Both the position numbers and the translations under genes were made by a program. This document shows, in pieces, positions 1-8,957 of a stretch of 64,000 nucleotides of DNA (positions are counted from its first letter, which is position 1; the number at the start of each line of letters is the position of its first letter). Origin of the DNA: JAFGLZ01 sp964622545 (lineage in GTDB: Bacteria > Planctomycetota > Phycisphaerae > UBA1845 > JAFGLZ01); NCBI GenBank assembly GCA_964622545.1, contig CAZUQM010000008.1, forward strand, positions 124,001-188,000. The letters run 5' to 3'. The notes beneath the pieces are model-generated. The model ran no database searches and was not told the DNA's origin. It saw nothing but the letters and a program-made list of their open reading frames with translations.

Positions 1-2523
1 AAGGCCCCGCCCTGCCTGAGCCACTACAACGCACGCAGACAACTCGCCTACCTGCCCGGCGACGTCGACGTGCACCTGACCGACAACGGCGCCCGTGACC
101 GGAACCCCGACAAGCTCGGGTTCCGCTTCCGCATCGACACGACAGGGTGGCGCGACGGTGCGTACGAGCTGTCTTTCTTCGCACACAATCGACCCGGGCC
201 CGGAAGGCACACGCCCGATGAGCGCCTCCTGTTCGCCGAGGTCGCTAGCGGCCGCGTCAAGATCCACGACCTCGGCGAGGCCCCGCCGACGCGGCTGGAC
301 GTCTGCAAGCTCGAGCCCCCGACCGTATCAGCCGGGCAAGGTGCCGCGCTCATCGTGGACACGACGACCCGGGCGGTCCGCGGCATCTCCGTCCGCACAC
401 CCTACCGCGCGCGCCGCAAGGACGTCCCGCCCGGCTTCGCCTTCGACGGCAAGGACCGCTTCGGATACCTGGCCGACCCGGGCAAGCAGAGCCTCGCCGA
501 CAACGGCCCGCTCGATGCCGACCCGGCGCGCGGCCGGATCCAGGTCCGCCTGGACACGGCCGGGTGGCGTCCCGGCCTGTATCACCTCGAGGTCAGGCCC
601 GTCGGCAGCGCCGCAGGCAGGCACGACACCCGCAATCTCGCCCTCAAGGTGCGATCGCCTTACGACCATCTCGCGGTCAGCGTCTCGTCACCGTGGTTGA
701 TGGGCCCCGGCACACACGCCGAGCGGCTTGCACGTTTCAAGGACGGCACGCTCGTCCACGGCAGCGGGTTCAGCACCGACGACGGCCAGACCTGGCGGAA
801 GCGGCCGACCGGCACGATCGGCGTCGGACCGATCCAACTCCGCTCCGGACAGATCCTCAGCATGGGCTACCGAACCAGGCCCATCGAGGGCCGCGACGGC
901 TGGTACCAGGGCCAGCGGTATGCGTCCGGCGACAACGGACGAACCGTGACCGAATCCAAGGCCCTCTTCCACGTGCCGCAGGCCAAACCCGCCCACGGAC
1001 ATGCCTATCATCCCGGTCCGCTCTACATGCGGTCGATGGTCGAGCGACCGGACGGCAGCCTGGTCGCGCTGATGGCCGGGTGGTTCAAGGGCGACGACGA
1101 GCCGTGTCCGCACAACGTCCGTCGGCCCTACTCGCGGACGTACACGTGCGAGTCCACCGATGGCGGCAAGACGTGGAGCTACCTCACGACCATCGGGTAC
1201 GACTATCTAGGCAGCGAGGGCTACAACGAGGGCGTCATGGCCGCCCTGCCCGACGGCCGACTCATCGCCATGCTGCGCACGGGCAGCATGAAGGACCCGC
1301 GCTGCCAGGACAACCCGATCATGCAGACGTATAGCTGCGACGGCGGCAGGACCTGGTCGGAGCCGGTCCGCTCGTCGGCGACCGGTGCGTTTCCCGACCT
1401 CGTCGTGCTGAGCGACGGCACGCTGGCGGCCAGCTACGGTCGGCCCGGCGCGTGCATCCTGTTCAGCGCCGATCTCGGCAAGACCTGGACGGATCACACC
1501 GTGGTCGACACCACGCCCTACTCGGGCTACACCTCGGTGTGCGAGCTGGCGCCCGGCAAGATCCTGATGGCCTTCGGCACCAAAGACTATCGCGAGCCGG
1601 AGACGGGCAAGCGCTCCAACGGCATCCGCCTGGCAACGGTGACATACAAGCGGCGAGGCACACCGAAGCCGCGCCCCGCCGACCATAAGCAGCGCGTCAT
1701 GCAACGACTGGACGGGGCCGGTGCGACGCTCGAGCCGCTGCAGGAAGGCTTCGTGGCCGTGACCGCGCCGTCCCGGGCGCTCGGGCGAGACGAGCAGTTC
1801 GTGATGCGCCTGCCCGACGACTACCGCGACGACCGGGCGCATCCGTATCCGTTGATCGTGCTCCTGCACGGGGCCGGGCGGTCGTGTCGCACCCTCGTTG
1901 AGGACGATCGGACGCGGGCGATGCTCGCCGGATCGCCGGCCGTGGTTGTGATGCCGAACGGCCGCGGATCATGGTGGGTGAACAGCCCGGTCGATCCGAC
2001 CAGCCGCTACGACGCCTACCTCGTCGAGCTGATTCGTACCGTGGAGCGGCACGTCCACGTGACGGAGGAGCCGGTTCACCGGGCCATCGGCGGGTGGAGC
2101 ATGGGCGGGTTCGGCTCGGCGAACGTCCTGGCCAGGCACCCGAAGCTCTTCGGCTCGTGGGCGGGCATCGTCGGGCTGCTCGATTTCCCGAACCCCGACT
2201 ACCCGCGCGAGCACAACCACACCGTGCCCGATGTGTTGGGCAAGGACCAAGGCGTGTGGCAGCGGTACAATCCTTGCCGTCGCGCGGAGGCGTTTAAGGG
2301 CAAGCGGATCTTGTTGATCACGGCCGGCTCGGCGTTCGACCGCCAGATGAACCAGGCCTTCGCGGCCCGCCTGAAGGAGCTGGGCATCGAGCACACGCTG
2401 AAGGTCCTCGACGGCGGGCACACGTTTGACGTGGTTGCCCGGGCCCTGCCCGAGGTGCTGGCGTTCTTCCACGAGTCCTTCGAGGACGCGGCCTGTCCTG
2501 CCGGTGAGAAGACGCACAGGTGA
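1..2523 (+). CDS. Sialidase (BNR/Asp-box) fused to a C-terminal esterase, 5'-truncated
   Basis: The reading frame is open from the first base, so the true N-terminus lies outside the window; 840 residues are visible. The first ~220 hold two similar Ig-like segments, each with an Asp-Asn-Gly and a D-T-(T/A)-G-W-R motif. A six-bladed sialidase-type propeller follows, with four Asp-boxes of the S-x-D-x-G-x-T-W form at visible residues 258, 385, 445 and 489. The last ~270 residues form an alpha/beta-hydrolase esterase with nucleophile motif G-W-S-M-G-G (Ser700), an upstream L-H-G-A-G-R oxyanion motif and a terminal G-G-H-T-F (His807). By family the propeller would cleave terminal sialic acid or a related sugar and the esterase would remove acyl groups, for example from acetylated sialic acid. 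That pairing and substrate are inference. The protein is probably exported, but its signal peptide is not visible. Confidence 0.85.
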   Translation, partial: KAPPCLSHYNARRQLAYLPGDVDVHLTDNGARDRNPDKLGFRFRIDTTGWRDGAYELSFFAHNRPGPGRHTPDERLLFAEVASGRVKIHDLGEAPPTRLDVCKLEPPTVSAGQGAALIVDTTTRAVRGISVRTPYRARRKDVPPGFAFDGKDRFGYLADPGKQSLADNGPLDADPARGRIQVRLDTAGWRPGLYHLEVRPVGSAAGRHDTRNLALKVRSPYDHLAVSVSSPWLMGPGTHAERLARFKDGTLVHGSGFSTDDGQTWRKRPTGTIGVGPIQLRSGQILSMGYRTRPIEGRDGWYQGQRYASGDNGRTVTESKALFHVPQAKPAHGHAYHPGPLYMRSMVERPDGSLVALMAGWFKGDDEPCPHNVRRPYSRTYTCESTDGGKTWSYLTTIGYDYLGSEGYNEGVMAALPDGRLIAMLRTGSMKDPRCQDNPIMQTYSCDGGRTWSEPVRSSATGAFPDLVVLSDGTLAASYGRPGACILFSADLGKTWTDHTVVDTTPYSGYTSVCELAPGKILMAFGTKDYREPETGKRSNGIRLATVTYKRRGTPKPRPADHKQRVMQRLDGAGATLEPLQEGFVAVTAPSRALGRDEQFVMRLPDDYRDDRAHPYPLIVLLHGAGRSCRTLVEDDRTRAMLAGSPAVVVMPNGRGSWWVNSPVDPTSRYDAYLVELIRTVERHVHVTEEPVHRAIGGWSMGGFGSANVLARHPKLFGSWAGIVGLLDFPNPDYPREHNHTVPDVLGKDQGVWQRYNPCRRAEAFKGKRILLITAGSAFDRQMNQAFAARLKELGIEHTLKVLDGGHTFDVVARALPEVLAFFHESFEDAACPAGEKTHR

Positions 2524-2660
2524 ACGCGAAAGTGGGGTTCCGCTGGCGACGTGATGCTGCGCGCTTACTGTGGGCTGGATGCTGCCCTTCCCACATGACG
2601 GCGTGTCTGAGCTTTCTGAGCCGTCAGTCCTCGATGTCGATGAGGCTTCCAGTCAGAGCC

Positions 2661-2676
2661 GGCCTGTCCTCAGGCC
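2661..2676. repeat. Short hairpin with TCCT loop
   Basis: GGCCTG-TCCT-CAGGCC is a perfect 6-bp stem with a TCCT loop. The inner core CTG-TCCT-CAG recurs at 44567-44586 and, inverted, at 44608-44627 with different but still complementary outer stems. There is no T-run, so a simple intrinsic terminator is unlikely. Confidence 0.6.
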
Positions 2677-2846
2677 GGTCTGGACGCTTCTCGGTGGAAG
2701 CACCGTTCGGTCCGACAAGTGGCCTGCCTCGGCCCGTTTGTGTGACGCAGGCGCAAGAGTGTGCGTGGTACAGGGTGCTAGTGTCGCGTTTCACAAATCG
2801 TGCGACTATGGACAGGGCGGCACACGCCACGGCTGCTGCTCGAGCC

Positions 2847-2886
2847 GCGGCATTCATGCCGCGCGGCCGCGCCGGATGAATCCGGC
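2847..2886. repeat. Pair of hairpins with TTCA/TGAA loops
   Basis: 2847-2862 reads GCGGCA-TTCA-TGCCGC and 2871-2886 reads GCCGGA-TGAA-TCCGGC. Both stems are perfect 6-mers. Read on the opposite strand the second also has a TTCA loop, so the two form an inverted pair sharing an ATTCAT core with different self-complementary stems. Confidence 0.6.
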
Positions 2887-2935
2887 GGCTCGGACAGGTC
2901 GTCGCGATACGTCTGAAATGCAGCACTAGCACACG

Positions 2936-3072
2936 ACCGCACTTGTTTCTGTGGGTCCCGATCAGGACGGCAAGCCCCTTATCAGAGCAGCGACCGTCAG
3001 GGAGCTGTGTTGTTGGAGCGCTTGAACAACAACGCTCCTTCACAGTCGCGTCTCCGACGGCAACCCACAAGC
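2936..3072 (+). repeat. Long palindromic dispersed element, copy 1
   Basis: The left arm (from 2981, with GCGACCGTCAGGGAGC) and the right arm (to 3055, with GCTCCTTCACAGTCGC) are imperfect inverted repeats around a central TTGAACAACAA stretch. The whole segment aligns in inverse orientation with 23907-24046, including flanking tracts such as CTTGTTTCTGTGGG. It encodes nothing recognisable. The size and palindromic form resemble a MITE- or REP/BIME-like element. No target-site duplication was identified. Confidence 0.75.
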
Positions 3073-3121
3073 CGGGTAATAGACAGACTCATTTGTTTTG
3101 AACCACTAGGAGAACCATCAC

Positions 3122-5788
3122 ATGATGACACGAGCCTTGCCCATTCTGGTCGGGTTGCCGGCAGCGCTGATGTGCGGTTCGGTTAGCATGGCCGCGGTGA
3201 ACGATTCGTCCCTTGTGATGGTCTGCGACGCGAACAACGACCTGTTCCGCACCATGACCGATTCGGGCATGCAGCCCGTCCGGTGTGACACGCCCGCGGA
3301 CGCGGTCCGGCGAGCGGACGAGGGTGCGGCCCTGCTCATCCTGGCCGACGGCTATCCGCAGCGGACGACCGCCATGCCGGGCGCGGTGCTCGATGCGGCG
3401 CGGGCGAAACGGCTGCGGCTCTATGTCGAGTACCCCACCGCCCTGCCGGGTCTGGCATTCGGCAAACCGCGGGACACGCTCTGGGAGCGTGCCGTCGTCA
3501 GCTCCGACGCCTTCGGGGCCGACCTGGCCCGCCTGCGGATCCTGGCCATCCATGACTGCCACTACCTGCCGGTCAAGGCGGCGGATGCACACATCGTCGT
3601 CGCCCGGGTGGCCGGTTTCGACCGGGCCGTCTACGGCCTGCCGGAGAAGGTTCATCCGATCCTCTTCGAGTATGGCGACGGCCGTGTGCTCGTCGCGACG
3701 ACCAAGCTCAGCCAGTTCGTCACCGCCCGCTACGCGCCGGCCGAGGCCTGGCAGACCATCTGGCAGACGATCCTCGGTCGCCTCTGTCCCGGCAGGAAGC
3801 TCCCGGCGCTCCGCTGGACGCCGACGGTACGGCCCAGCTTCGGCCCCGACGAACGCTTGCCGGTCGACGTCGAGCGGCAGGCGCTGGCCCGGGGAGTGGC
3901 CTGGTTCAAGAACGCGCGGCTGCTCGTGCATCCGACGTGGTCCGATCGCGTCGAAGCCCGGCGGAAGGCCTACCGCGACGGTGTGGCGCCGATGCCGCCA
4001 AAGGACTGGCCCATCGGCGACGGCCGCGCGGGCGTGCTCGAGGGGTTCAGCTCACAGATCCACCACGACGGCACGCAACCGATGCGGTGGTACCTCCGTA
4101 ACGACTGCACCGGTGAGGTGGCCATGGGGTTTGCCTTCGGCGGCAGGGTCGTCGGCAACGACGCCTACCACCGCGATGCCGCGAACCTCAACGACTTCAT
4201 CTACACGCACTCAGTCTTCGCCAGGGGCCCGCGGGGCAATCCGTCCAGCCCCTCGTACGGCCTGCTGAGCTGGTCGGCGAACCCGCCTGCCGACGGGATC
4301 TACTACGGCGACGACAACGCGCGTTCGGTGCTCGGCACCATGGCCTGCGCCGCCCTGCTCGATTCGACCAAGTGGGACGAAGGCCTCCTGCGGTGCATCC
4401 TCGCGAACTTCCGAACCTGTGGCGTGTACGGCTTCCGGGGCGGACGACTCGACGAGAAGGGCCTCCAGGCCAACGGCTGGAAGCGATTCTTCCATCGGAA
4501 CGTCGTCAACTACGCCCCGCACTACGAGTCCTATCTCTGGGCCTGCTACCTGTGGGCCTACCAACACACCGGCTACAAGCCACTGCTCGAACGGGCCAAG
4601 ACCGCCATCCGCATGACCATGGCCGCCTATCCGGATCAGTGGCGGTGGACCAACGGCATCCAGCAAGAGCGGGCCCGGATGCTCCTGTGCCTGTCCTGGC
4701 TCGTCCGCGTCGAGGACACGCCGGAGCATCGCGCGTGGCTCGACAAGATCGTCCGCGAGCTGCTGAGGCACCAGGCCGACTGCGGGGCGATTCGCGAGCA
4801 GCTCGGCGGACCGGGCAAGGGCTCGTACGGCCCGCCGCGATCCAACGAGGACTACGGCAAGCACGAGGCCACGCTCATGCAGGCCAATGGCGACCCGCTC
4901 TGCGACCTGCTCTACACGACGAACTTCGCGTTCATCGGCCTGCACGAGGCCGCTGGCGCTACCGGTCGTGCGGACTACAAGGAGGCGGTCGATAAGCTGG
5001 CGCGGTTCCTCTGTCGTATCCAGGTGCGCTCCGAGGCGCACCCCGAGCTGGACGGGGCCTGGTACCGGGCGTTCGACTTCGAGCGATGGGAGTACTGGGC
5101 CAGCAACGCCGACGCCGGCTGGGGCGCCTGGTCGGTCGAGACGGGCTGGACGCAGGGCTGGATCACGGCCGTCCTCGCCATGCGACAGATGGATACGTCG
5201 CTCTGGCAGGTTACGGCCGATACGAAGATCGGCAAGCTGATGCCCATGCTCCGCAAGCAGATGATCCCCGACGACGCCCTGCCCAAGCAGGCCAAGCCCG
5301 TCGAGCACGACGGTCGCGGTCACAAGGTCACGCTCACAACGCCGCCGGCGGCCAATTACCCCGGAGGCGGCGCGGCCGGGCTGACCGACGGACGTCGCGG
5401 CAAGCCGGATCACACCGACCCCGCCTGGCTTGGGTTCGAAGGGCCCGACCTGGTCGCGACCATCGATCTCGGTAAGTCCTCGACGGTGCGCTCGGTCCGG
5501 GCGGGCTTCCTCCAGTCCACGCCAGTCGGCATCTACATGCCGCGGAAGATGACGGTGTCAGTTTCGAGCGACGGCCGGAGCTTTCAGGAGGTCGCCGCCG
5601 TAGCCAACCCCCTCTCGGATATGACGGAAGGGCCGGTCGTCAAGGACCTCGCGGTCGATCTCCACGGCCTGACGGCTCGCTACCTCCGCGTGTATGCCAG
5701 AAGCATCGGTACGATCCCCAAGCCGCATCGCGCCGCCGGTCGCAAGGCATGGCTCTTCGTCGACGAGATCGTGATCGATCTGGAGTGA
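3122..5788 (+). CDS. Exported multidomain protein: amidotransferase-like N-terminus, six-hairpin domain, C-terminal discoidin
   Basis: An 888-residue protein with an AGGAG ribosome binding site nine bases before the ATG; a second ATG follows at once. A signal peptide of ~25 residues ends near S-M-A-A. Residues ~30-250 look like a ThuA/glutamine-amidotransferase-like alpha/beta domain. Residues ~430-700 are Trp/Tyr-rich helices (Y-L-W-A-C-Y-L-W-A-Y, W-G-A-W-S-V-E-T-G-W) typical of (alpha/alpha)6 barrels of glycoside hydrolases and lyases. Residues ~770-888 resemble an F5/8 type C carbohydrate-binding domain (I-D-L-G-K-S-S, R-Y-L-R-V-Y-A). Catalytic residues cannot be assigned. It is probably a secreted polysaccharide-active enzyme; that is inference from architecture and from the glycosidases nearby. 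Confidence 0.75.
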   Translation: MMTRALPILVGLPAALMCGSVSMAAVNDSSLVMVCDANNDLFRTMTDSGMQPVRCDTPADAVRRADEGAALLILADGYPQRTTAMPGAVLDAARAKRLRLYVEYPTALPGLAFGKPRDTLWERAVVSSDAFGADLARLRILAIHDCHYLPVKAADAHIVVARVAGFDRAVYGLPEKVHPILFEYGDGRVLVATTKLSQFVTARYAPAEAWQTIWQTILGRLCPGRKLPALRWTPTVRPSFGPDERLPVDVERQALARGVAWFKNARLLVHPTWSDRVEARRKAYRDGVAPMPPKDWPIGDGRAGVLEGFSSQIHHDGTQPMRWYLRNDCTGEVAMGFAFGGRVVGNDAYHRDAANLNDFIYTHSVFARGPRGNPSSPSYGLLSWSANPPADGIYYGDDNARSVLGTMACAALLDSTKWDEGLLRCILANFRTCGVYGFRGGRLDEKGLQANGWKRFFHRNVVNYAPHYESYLWACYLWAYQHTGYKPLLERAKTAIRMTMAAYPDQWRWTNGIQQERARMLLCLSWLVRVEDTPEHRAWLDKIVRELLRHQADCGAIREQLGGPGKGSYGPPRSNEDYGKHEATLMQANGDPLCDLLYTTNFAFIGLHEAAGATGRADYKEAVDKLARFLCRIQVRSEAHPELDGAWYRAFDFERWEYWASNADAGWGAWSVETGWTQGWITAVLAMRQMDTSLWQVTADTKIGKLMPMLRKQMIPDDALPKQAKPVEHDGRGHKVTLTTPPAANYPGGGAAGLTDGRRGKPDHTDPAWLGFEGPDLVATIDLGKSSTVRSVRAGFLQSTPVGIYMPRKMTVSVSSDGRSFQEVAAVANPLSDMTEGPVVKDLAVDLHGLTARYLRVYARSIGTIPKPHRAAGRKAWLFVDEIVIDLE

Positions 5789-5798
5789 GTCGGCGAGT

Positions 5799-5813
5799 GC
5801 GGCGTCAAGCCGC
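5799..5813. repeat. Small hairpin between convergent genes
   Basis: GCGGC-GTCAA-GCCGC lies in the 69-bp gap between convergent stops. The bases just before it, read on the minus strand, share CCGCACTCGCCGA with 8912-8924, so it is probably a fragment of a dispersed repeat. There is no T-tract; a termination role is possible but unproven. Confidence 0.4.
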
Positions 5814-5857
5814 CGCGATCCATCAGTAGTGCCGACACAGGAGGAGCATCGTCAACA

Positions 5858-7348
5858 CTAGAGTCCCTCGTGCGGCGGGTCGACGGGGTACTCATCCCCG
5901 TGCGGGGCGTCAACGGGGATGTCGTCGGGCGGCGGCTCGACCTGCCCTCCATCCACCTCACACACCGCAGCCTGGTCTCGCTCGGCCTGCTGACGCTCCT
6001 TCTCGAACGTCGCACGACGCCGCAGGATATGGTGATAATGCTGCGCGAACCGGTGGGCCTCGTCACGGACCTGCTGAAGGAGCCGCAGCGCCTCGTTGTT
6101 TCGCGGCAGGCGGACCGGCTCGGAACGGGCCTGAATGAAGATCTCCTCTTCCCGCTTGGCCAGCGAGATGACCATGGGGGGGGTCATGGCCATCTCCTGG
6201 AACGCCGCGAGCGCCGCATGGAGCTGGCCCAACCCGCCGTCGATCAGGATTACGTCGGGGAACAGCTCCTCGCCCTCCGACGCACGTCGATAGCGACGCA
6301 GCACGACCTCGCGGATCATCGCGTAGTCGTCCTGGCCCTCCACGGACTTGATGCGATACCGCCGGTACCCGGCCTTGAACGGCATGCCGTCGATGAAGCA
6401 TACCAGCGAGCCGCACGACTCGCCGCCCTGGAGGTTCGCGATGTCGATCCCCTCGACGATCCGCGGCTGCGTGTCGAGGGCGAGCAGATCGCGCAGCCGC
6501 TCCAGGCCCTTCTTCGGATCGACGAAGAACACCTCCGGCTGGATGTGCTCGTTCGGATCGCCCGACAGCGCCAGTGATTCGATGGCCTTGATGCGATCGC
6601 GCAACACGGCCGCGTCCTCGTAGCGGAGCTCGGCGGCCGCCTGCTCCATCTCCTTGGTCATCTGCCGCAGCACGACCGACCGTTTGCTGCCCAGGAACTT
6701 CTTCAGCCGGTCGATGTCCTTGCGGTAAGCCTCCTTGCTGATGCGATCGGCGCACGGCGCCGTGCATCGCTTGATCGAATGGAGCAGGCAGGGTCGGAAG
6801 AAGCGCCGCTTGCGATCATGGGCATCGATCTGGAGCGAACACGTGCGAAAGCGAAACACCCGCTGAAGCGCGTTGACCGCGTCGCGCACGCCGATCGCCG
6901 AGACGAACGGACCGTACAGCTTGGTGCCCTTCGGGCTGGGGCTACGCGTGATGTAGACCCCAGGAAAGTCGTCACGCGTCGTGATCTCGATGTACGGGAA
7001 GCTCTTGCCGTCCCGCAGCCGCTCGTTGAAAGGCGGTTGGATGTCCTTGATCAGACGGTTCTCGTGCAGCAGCGCGTCGACCTCGGTGTCGCAGTCGAGG
7101 AAGTCGATGTCGACGACCAGGCCCACCATGCGGTCGATCTCGGGACCCCGTGTCATCAAAAGGTTGGCCGAGTCCTGGAAGTAGCTGCTGACGCGCGACC
7201 GCAGGTCCTTGGCCTTGCCGATGTACAGCACGCGTCCGCGATCGTCCTTCATCAAGTACACCCCGGGTGTCTTGGGAAACTGGCGGATCTTCTCGCGGAT
7301 CTTCTGGATGCGTTCGTCGTCTCTGGTGGACTGCAAAGGTTTCACCAT
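5858..7348 (-). CDS. uvrC: UvrC-type excinuclease subunit lacking the C-terminal HhH domain
   Basis: A 496-residue UvrC homologue of nucleotide excision repair, which with UvrA and UvrB makes the dual incision around bulky DNA lesions. The GIY-YIG nuclease lies at residues ~27-100 (G29-V-Y and Y42-I-G). A UVR UvrB-binding motif follows near 205-240. The RNase H-like 5' nuclease domain shows E-G-I-D-I, D-V-I-L-I-D-G-G-L-G-Q-L and D-E-A-H-R-F-A. Typical UvrC is ~600 residues and ends in tandem helix-hairpin-helix motifs. Here the protein stops soon after D-E-A-H-R-F and an R-R-R-A-T-F-E-K helix, ending in a Pro/Asp-rich tail. The cysteine cluster C-L-L-H-S-I-K-R-C-T-A-P-C resembles the Fe-S ligand region seen in other UvrCs. 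It diverges from the next gene; a TATGAT-like hexamer lies upstream. Confidence 0.93.
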   Translation of the reverse strand: MVKPLQSTRDDERIQKIREKIRQFPKTPGVYLMKDDRGRVLYIGKAKDLRSRVSSYFQDSANLLMTRGPEIDRMVGLVVDIDFLDCDTEVDALLHENRLIKDIQPPFNERLRDGKSFPYIEITTRDDFPGVYITRSPSPKGTKLYGPFVSAIGVRDAVNALQRVFRFRTCSLQIDAHDRKRRFFRPCLLHSIKRCTAPCADRISKEAYRKDIDRLKKFLGSKRSVVLRQMTKEMEQAAAELRYEDAAVLRDRIKAIESLALSGDPNEHIQPEVFFVDPKKGLERLRDLLALDTQPRIVEGIDIANLQGGESCGSLVCFIDGMPFKAGYRRYRIKSVEGQDDYAMIREVVLRRYRRASEGEELFPDVILIDGGLGQLHAALAAFQEMAMTPPMVISLAKREEEIFIQARSEPVRLPRNNEALRLLQQVRDEAHRFAQHYHHILRRRATFEKERQQAERDQAAVCEVDGGQVEPPPDDIPVDAPHGDEYPVDPPHEGL

Positions 7349-7434
7349 CGGTAGCGATTCGCCACAGATACTGTATCATAACGCATGGCCGCTTCTGAGC
7401 CATGGACCGGCGCGTCTTCGATAAGGAGGTCGAC

Positions 7435-8841
7435 ATGTCCCAGCGCCTTCTCGACAGCCTGTATCCCAAGCCATCCGAGGTGAGCATCTCCGGCGGGACC
7501 CTCCGCCCCCCCGAGGAGGCCTTGTCGCTCTATCTGGCCCCGAAGGCCCCGACGTGGGTCCGCGCCGCGGCCAAGATGGTCGCCAAGGAGCTCGGTCGCT
7601 CCGTGGGCAAGCGCCTCAAGGTTGCTACGAGCCGCCGGCTCGGTCCGTTCACGCTCCTGATCGCGACCGAGGCCGAATCCGTCCCGAAGCTGGCCGGACC
7701 CCGCTCCCTGGCCACGGGCACGGCCGACCAGGCCTACGCCTTTGAGGTGGAGAAAAATCGCATCCTGATGCGGGCCGGCGGCTGGGCTGGTCTGGGTCAC
7801 GGCCTGATGACGCTGCTCCGGTGCTGCGAGGCGGGCCTGAAGCGCATGACGGTCTCCGACGCGCCGCGCTTCAGCGTCCGCGCGATGCTGCTGCACGTGA
7901 GCTACAACATGTGGCGGCACACGCCCGCCAAGGAGGTCATCTACGGCTACAGCGACAAGCTCCGATTCGACAAGCCGGTCTTCGACGAGGCCGTCGCCCT
8001 GATGGCCCGGCTCAAGATGAACATGGTCCTGCTCGATATGGGCGACGCCGTGCGATACCACTCCCATCCCGAGATCGCCGTCAAGGGCGCCCTCACCCCC
8101 GCCCAGGTCAAGCGGCTCGTGGGCCAGTGTCGCGACCTCGGCCTCGAGCCCATCCCCAAGCTGAACTTCGCCACGACGCACGACGCCTGGCTCAAGGACT
8201 ACGGCGAGGTCGTCGGCACCGGGCCGTACTGGCAGGTCTGCGAGGACCTGATCGCCGAGTTGATCGACCTCTTCGACGGTCCCCGGCTGTTCCACATCGG
8301 CATGGACGAAGAGACGCTCGAGCACTGCCGCGGCCTCAAGATGGATCGCATCATCCTGCGGGAGGGCAAGGCGTGGCTCGACGCCGTCAAGCGGCTCGAC
8401 CGGATCGTCCGCGAGCGCGGCGCGCGGACCTGGATGTGGGGCGACCCGCTCTGGCCCGACCGCGAGGGGGATACGCCTGAGATCCCCAAACGGATCCTGG
8501 TGAGCGACTGGAACTACGGGCCCCGGAAATCGTTCCCGACCGCGCTTGAGATCGAGAAGCTCGGCTACGACAACGTCCCGACCGGCGCGAACTGGACCGA
8601 GGACACCAACGCCCAGAACTGGGCGCGTTTCGCCGACAAGAAGCTGAACCCCGACAAGACCCCCGGGCTCATGATGACCGTCTGGAACCCCACCGTCCGC
8701 AAGTGCCGCAAGAACATTCTGAACGCGATCTCACACGCCGCCGGGGCGTTCTGGAACCCGAAGGCCGAGTCGCGCTCCGAATGGGACCACGACTTCTACG
8801 GCGGCCGACCGGCCTGGACGCGCTACGACAGGCCGAAGTAG
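7435..8841 (+). CDS. GH20-like (beta-N-acetylhexosaminidase family) protein
   Basis: The start is the ATG preceded by AAGGAGGT, not an upstream ATG at 7402, giving 468 residues. Residues ~15-130 resemble the GH20b (alpha/beta) domain that precedes the GH20 barrel. The barrel follows, with V-R-A-M-L-L-H-V-S-Y and H-I-G-M-D-E-E (Asp291-Glu292), which aligns with the family catalytic Asp-Glu pair of H-I-G-G-D-E. GH20 enzymes release terminal GlcNAc or GalNAc by substrate-assisted catalysis. No signal peptide is visible, so it may act in the cytoplasm on imported oligosaccharides, or leave by another route. The exact substrate is unknown. It diverges from uvrC and is followed by the metallophosphoesterase gene in the same direction. 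Confidence 0.75.
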   Translation: MSQRLLDSLYPKPSEVSISGGTLRPPEEALSLYLAPKAPTWVRAAAKMVAKELGRSVGKRLKVATSRRLGPFTLLIATEAESVPKLAGPRSLATGTADQAYAFEVEKNRILMRAGGWAGLGHGLMTLLRCCEAGLKRMTVSDAPRFSVRAMLLHVSYNMWRHTPAKEVIYGYSDKLRFDKPVFDEAVALMARLKMNMVLLDMGDAVRYHSHPEIAVKGALTPAQVKRLVGQCRDLGLEPIPKLNFATTHDAWLKDYGEVVGTGPYWQVCEDLIAELIDLFDGPRLFHIGMDEETLEHCRGLKMDRIILREGKAWLDAVKRLDRIVRERGARTWMWGDPLWPDREGDTPEIPKRILVSDWNYGPRKSFPTALEIEKLGYDNVPTGANWTEDTNAQNWARFADKKLNPDKTPGLMMTVWNPTVRKCRKNILNAISHAAGAFWNPKAESRSEWDHDFYGGRPAWTRYDRPK

Positions 8842-8860
8842 CGGCCGCGTCGCCTCGTGC

Positions 8861-8914
8861 CACTGCGGCGTCCGCAGTGCCTTGCCGAGCGGAGACAACG
8901 TGTGGGCGCTCCGC
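8861..8914. repeat. Hairpin cluster after the GH20-like gene
   Basis: 8861-8879 is a perfect hairpin, CACTGCGG-CGT-CCGCAGTG. A second looser stem pairs GCGGAG (8889-8894) with CTCCGC (8909-8914). The following CCGCACTCGCCGA (8912-8924) recurs inverted near 5790. There is no T-run. Probably REP-like; it could also protect the upstream mRNA 3' end. Confidence 0.5.
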
Positions 8915-8957
8915 ACTCGCCGAGCGGCGTCACAGCCAACACGCGGGAGTCACCGAG

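Larger units (their letters stand above)
2524..3121. other. 598-bp intergenic stretch with hairpins and a palindromic element, no credible gene
   Basis: Open frames here are short, overlap on both strands and lack homology or a convincing start, so no gene is called. The stretch contains three short perfect hairpins (2661-2676, 2847-2862, 2871-2886) and one copy of a long palindromic element (about 2936-3072), listed separately. The last ~20 bases carry the AGGAG ribosome binding site (3108-3112) of the next gene. Confidence 0.6.

Noticed and set aside
2524..3121. Small protein genes in the intergenic region
   Set aside because: Frames overlap on both strands, run through hairpin repeats and lack usable ribosome binding sites.
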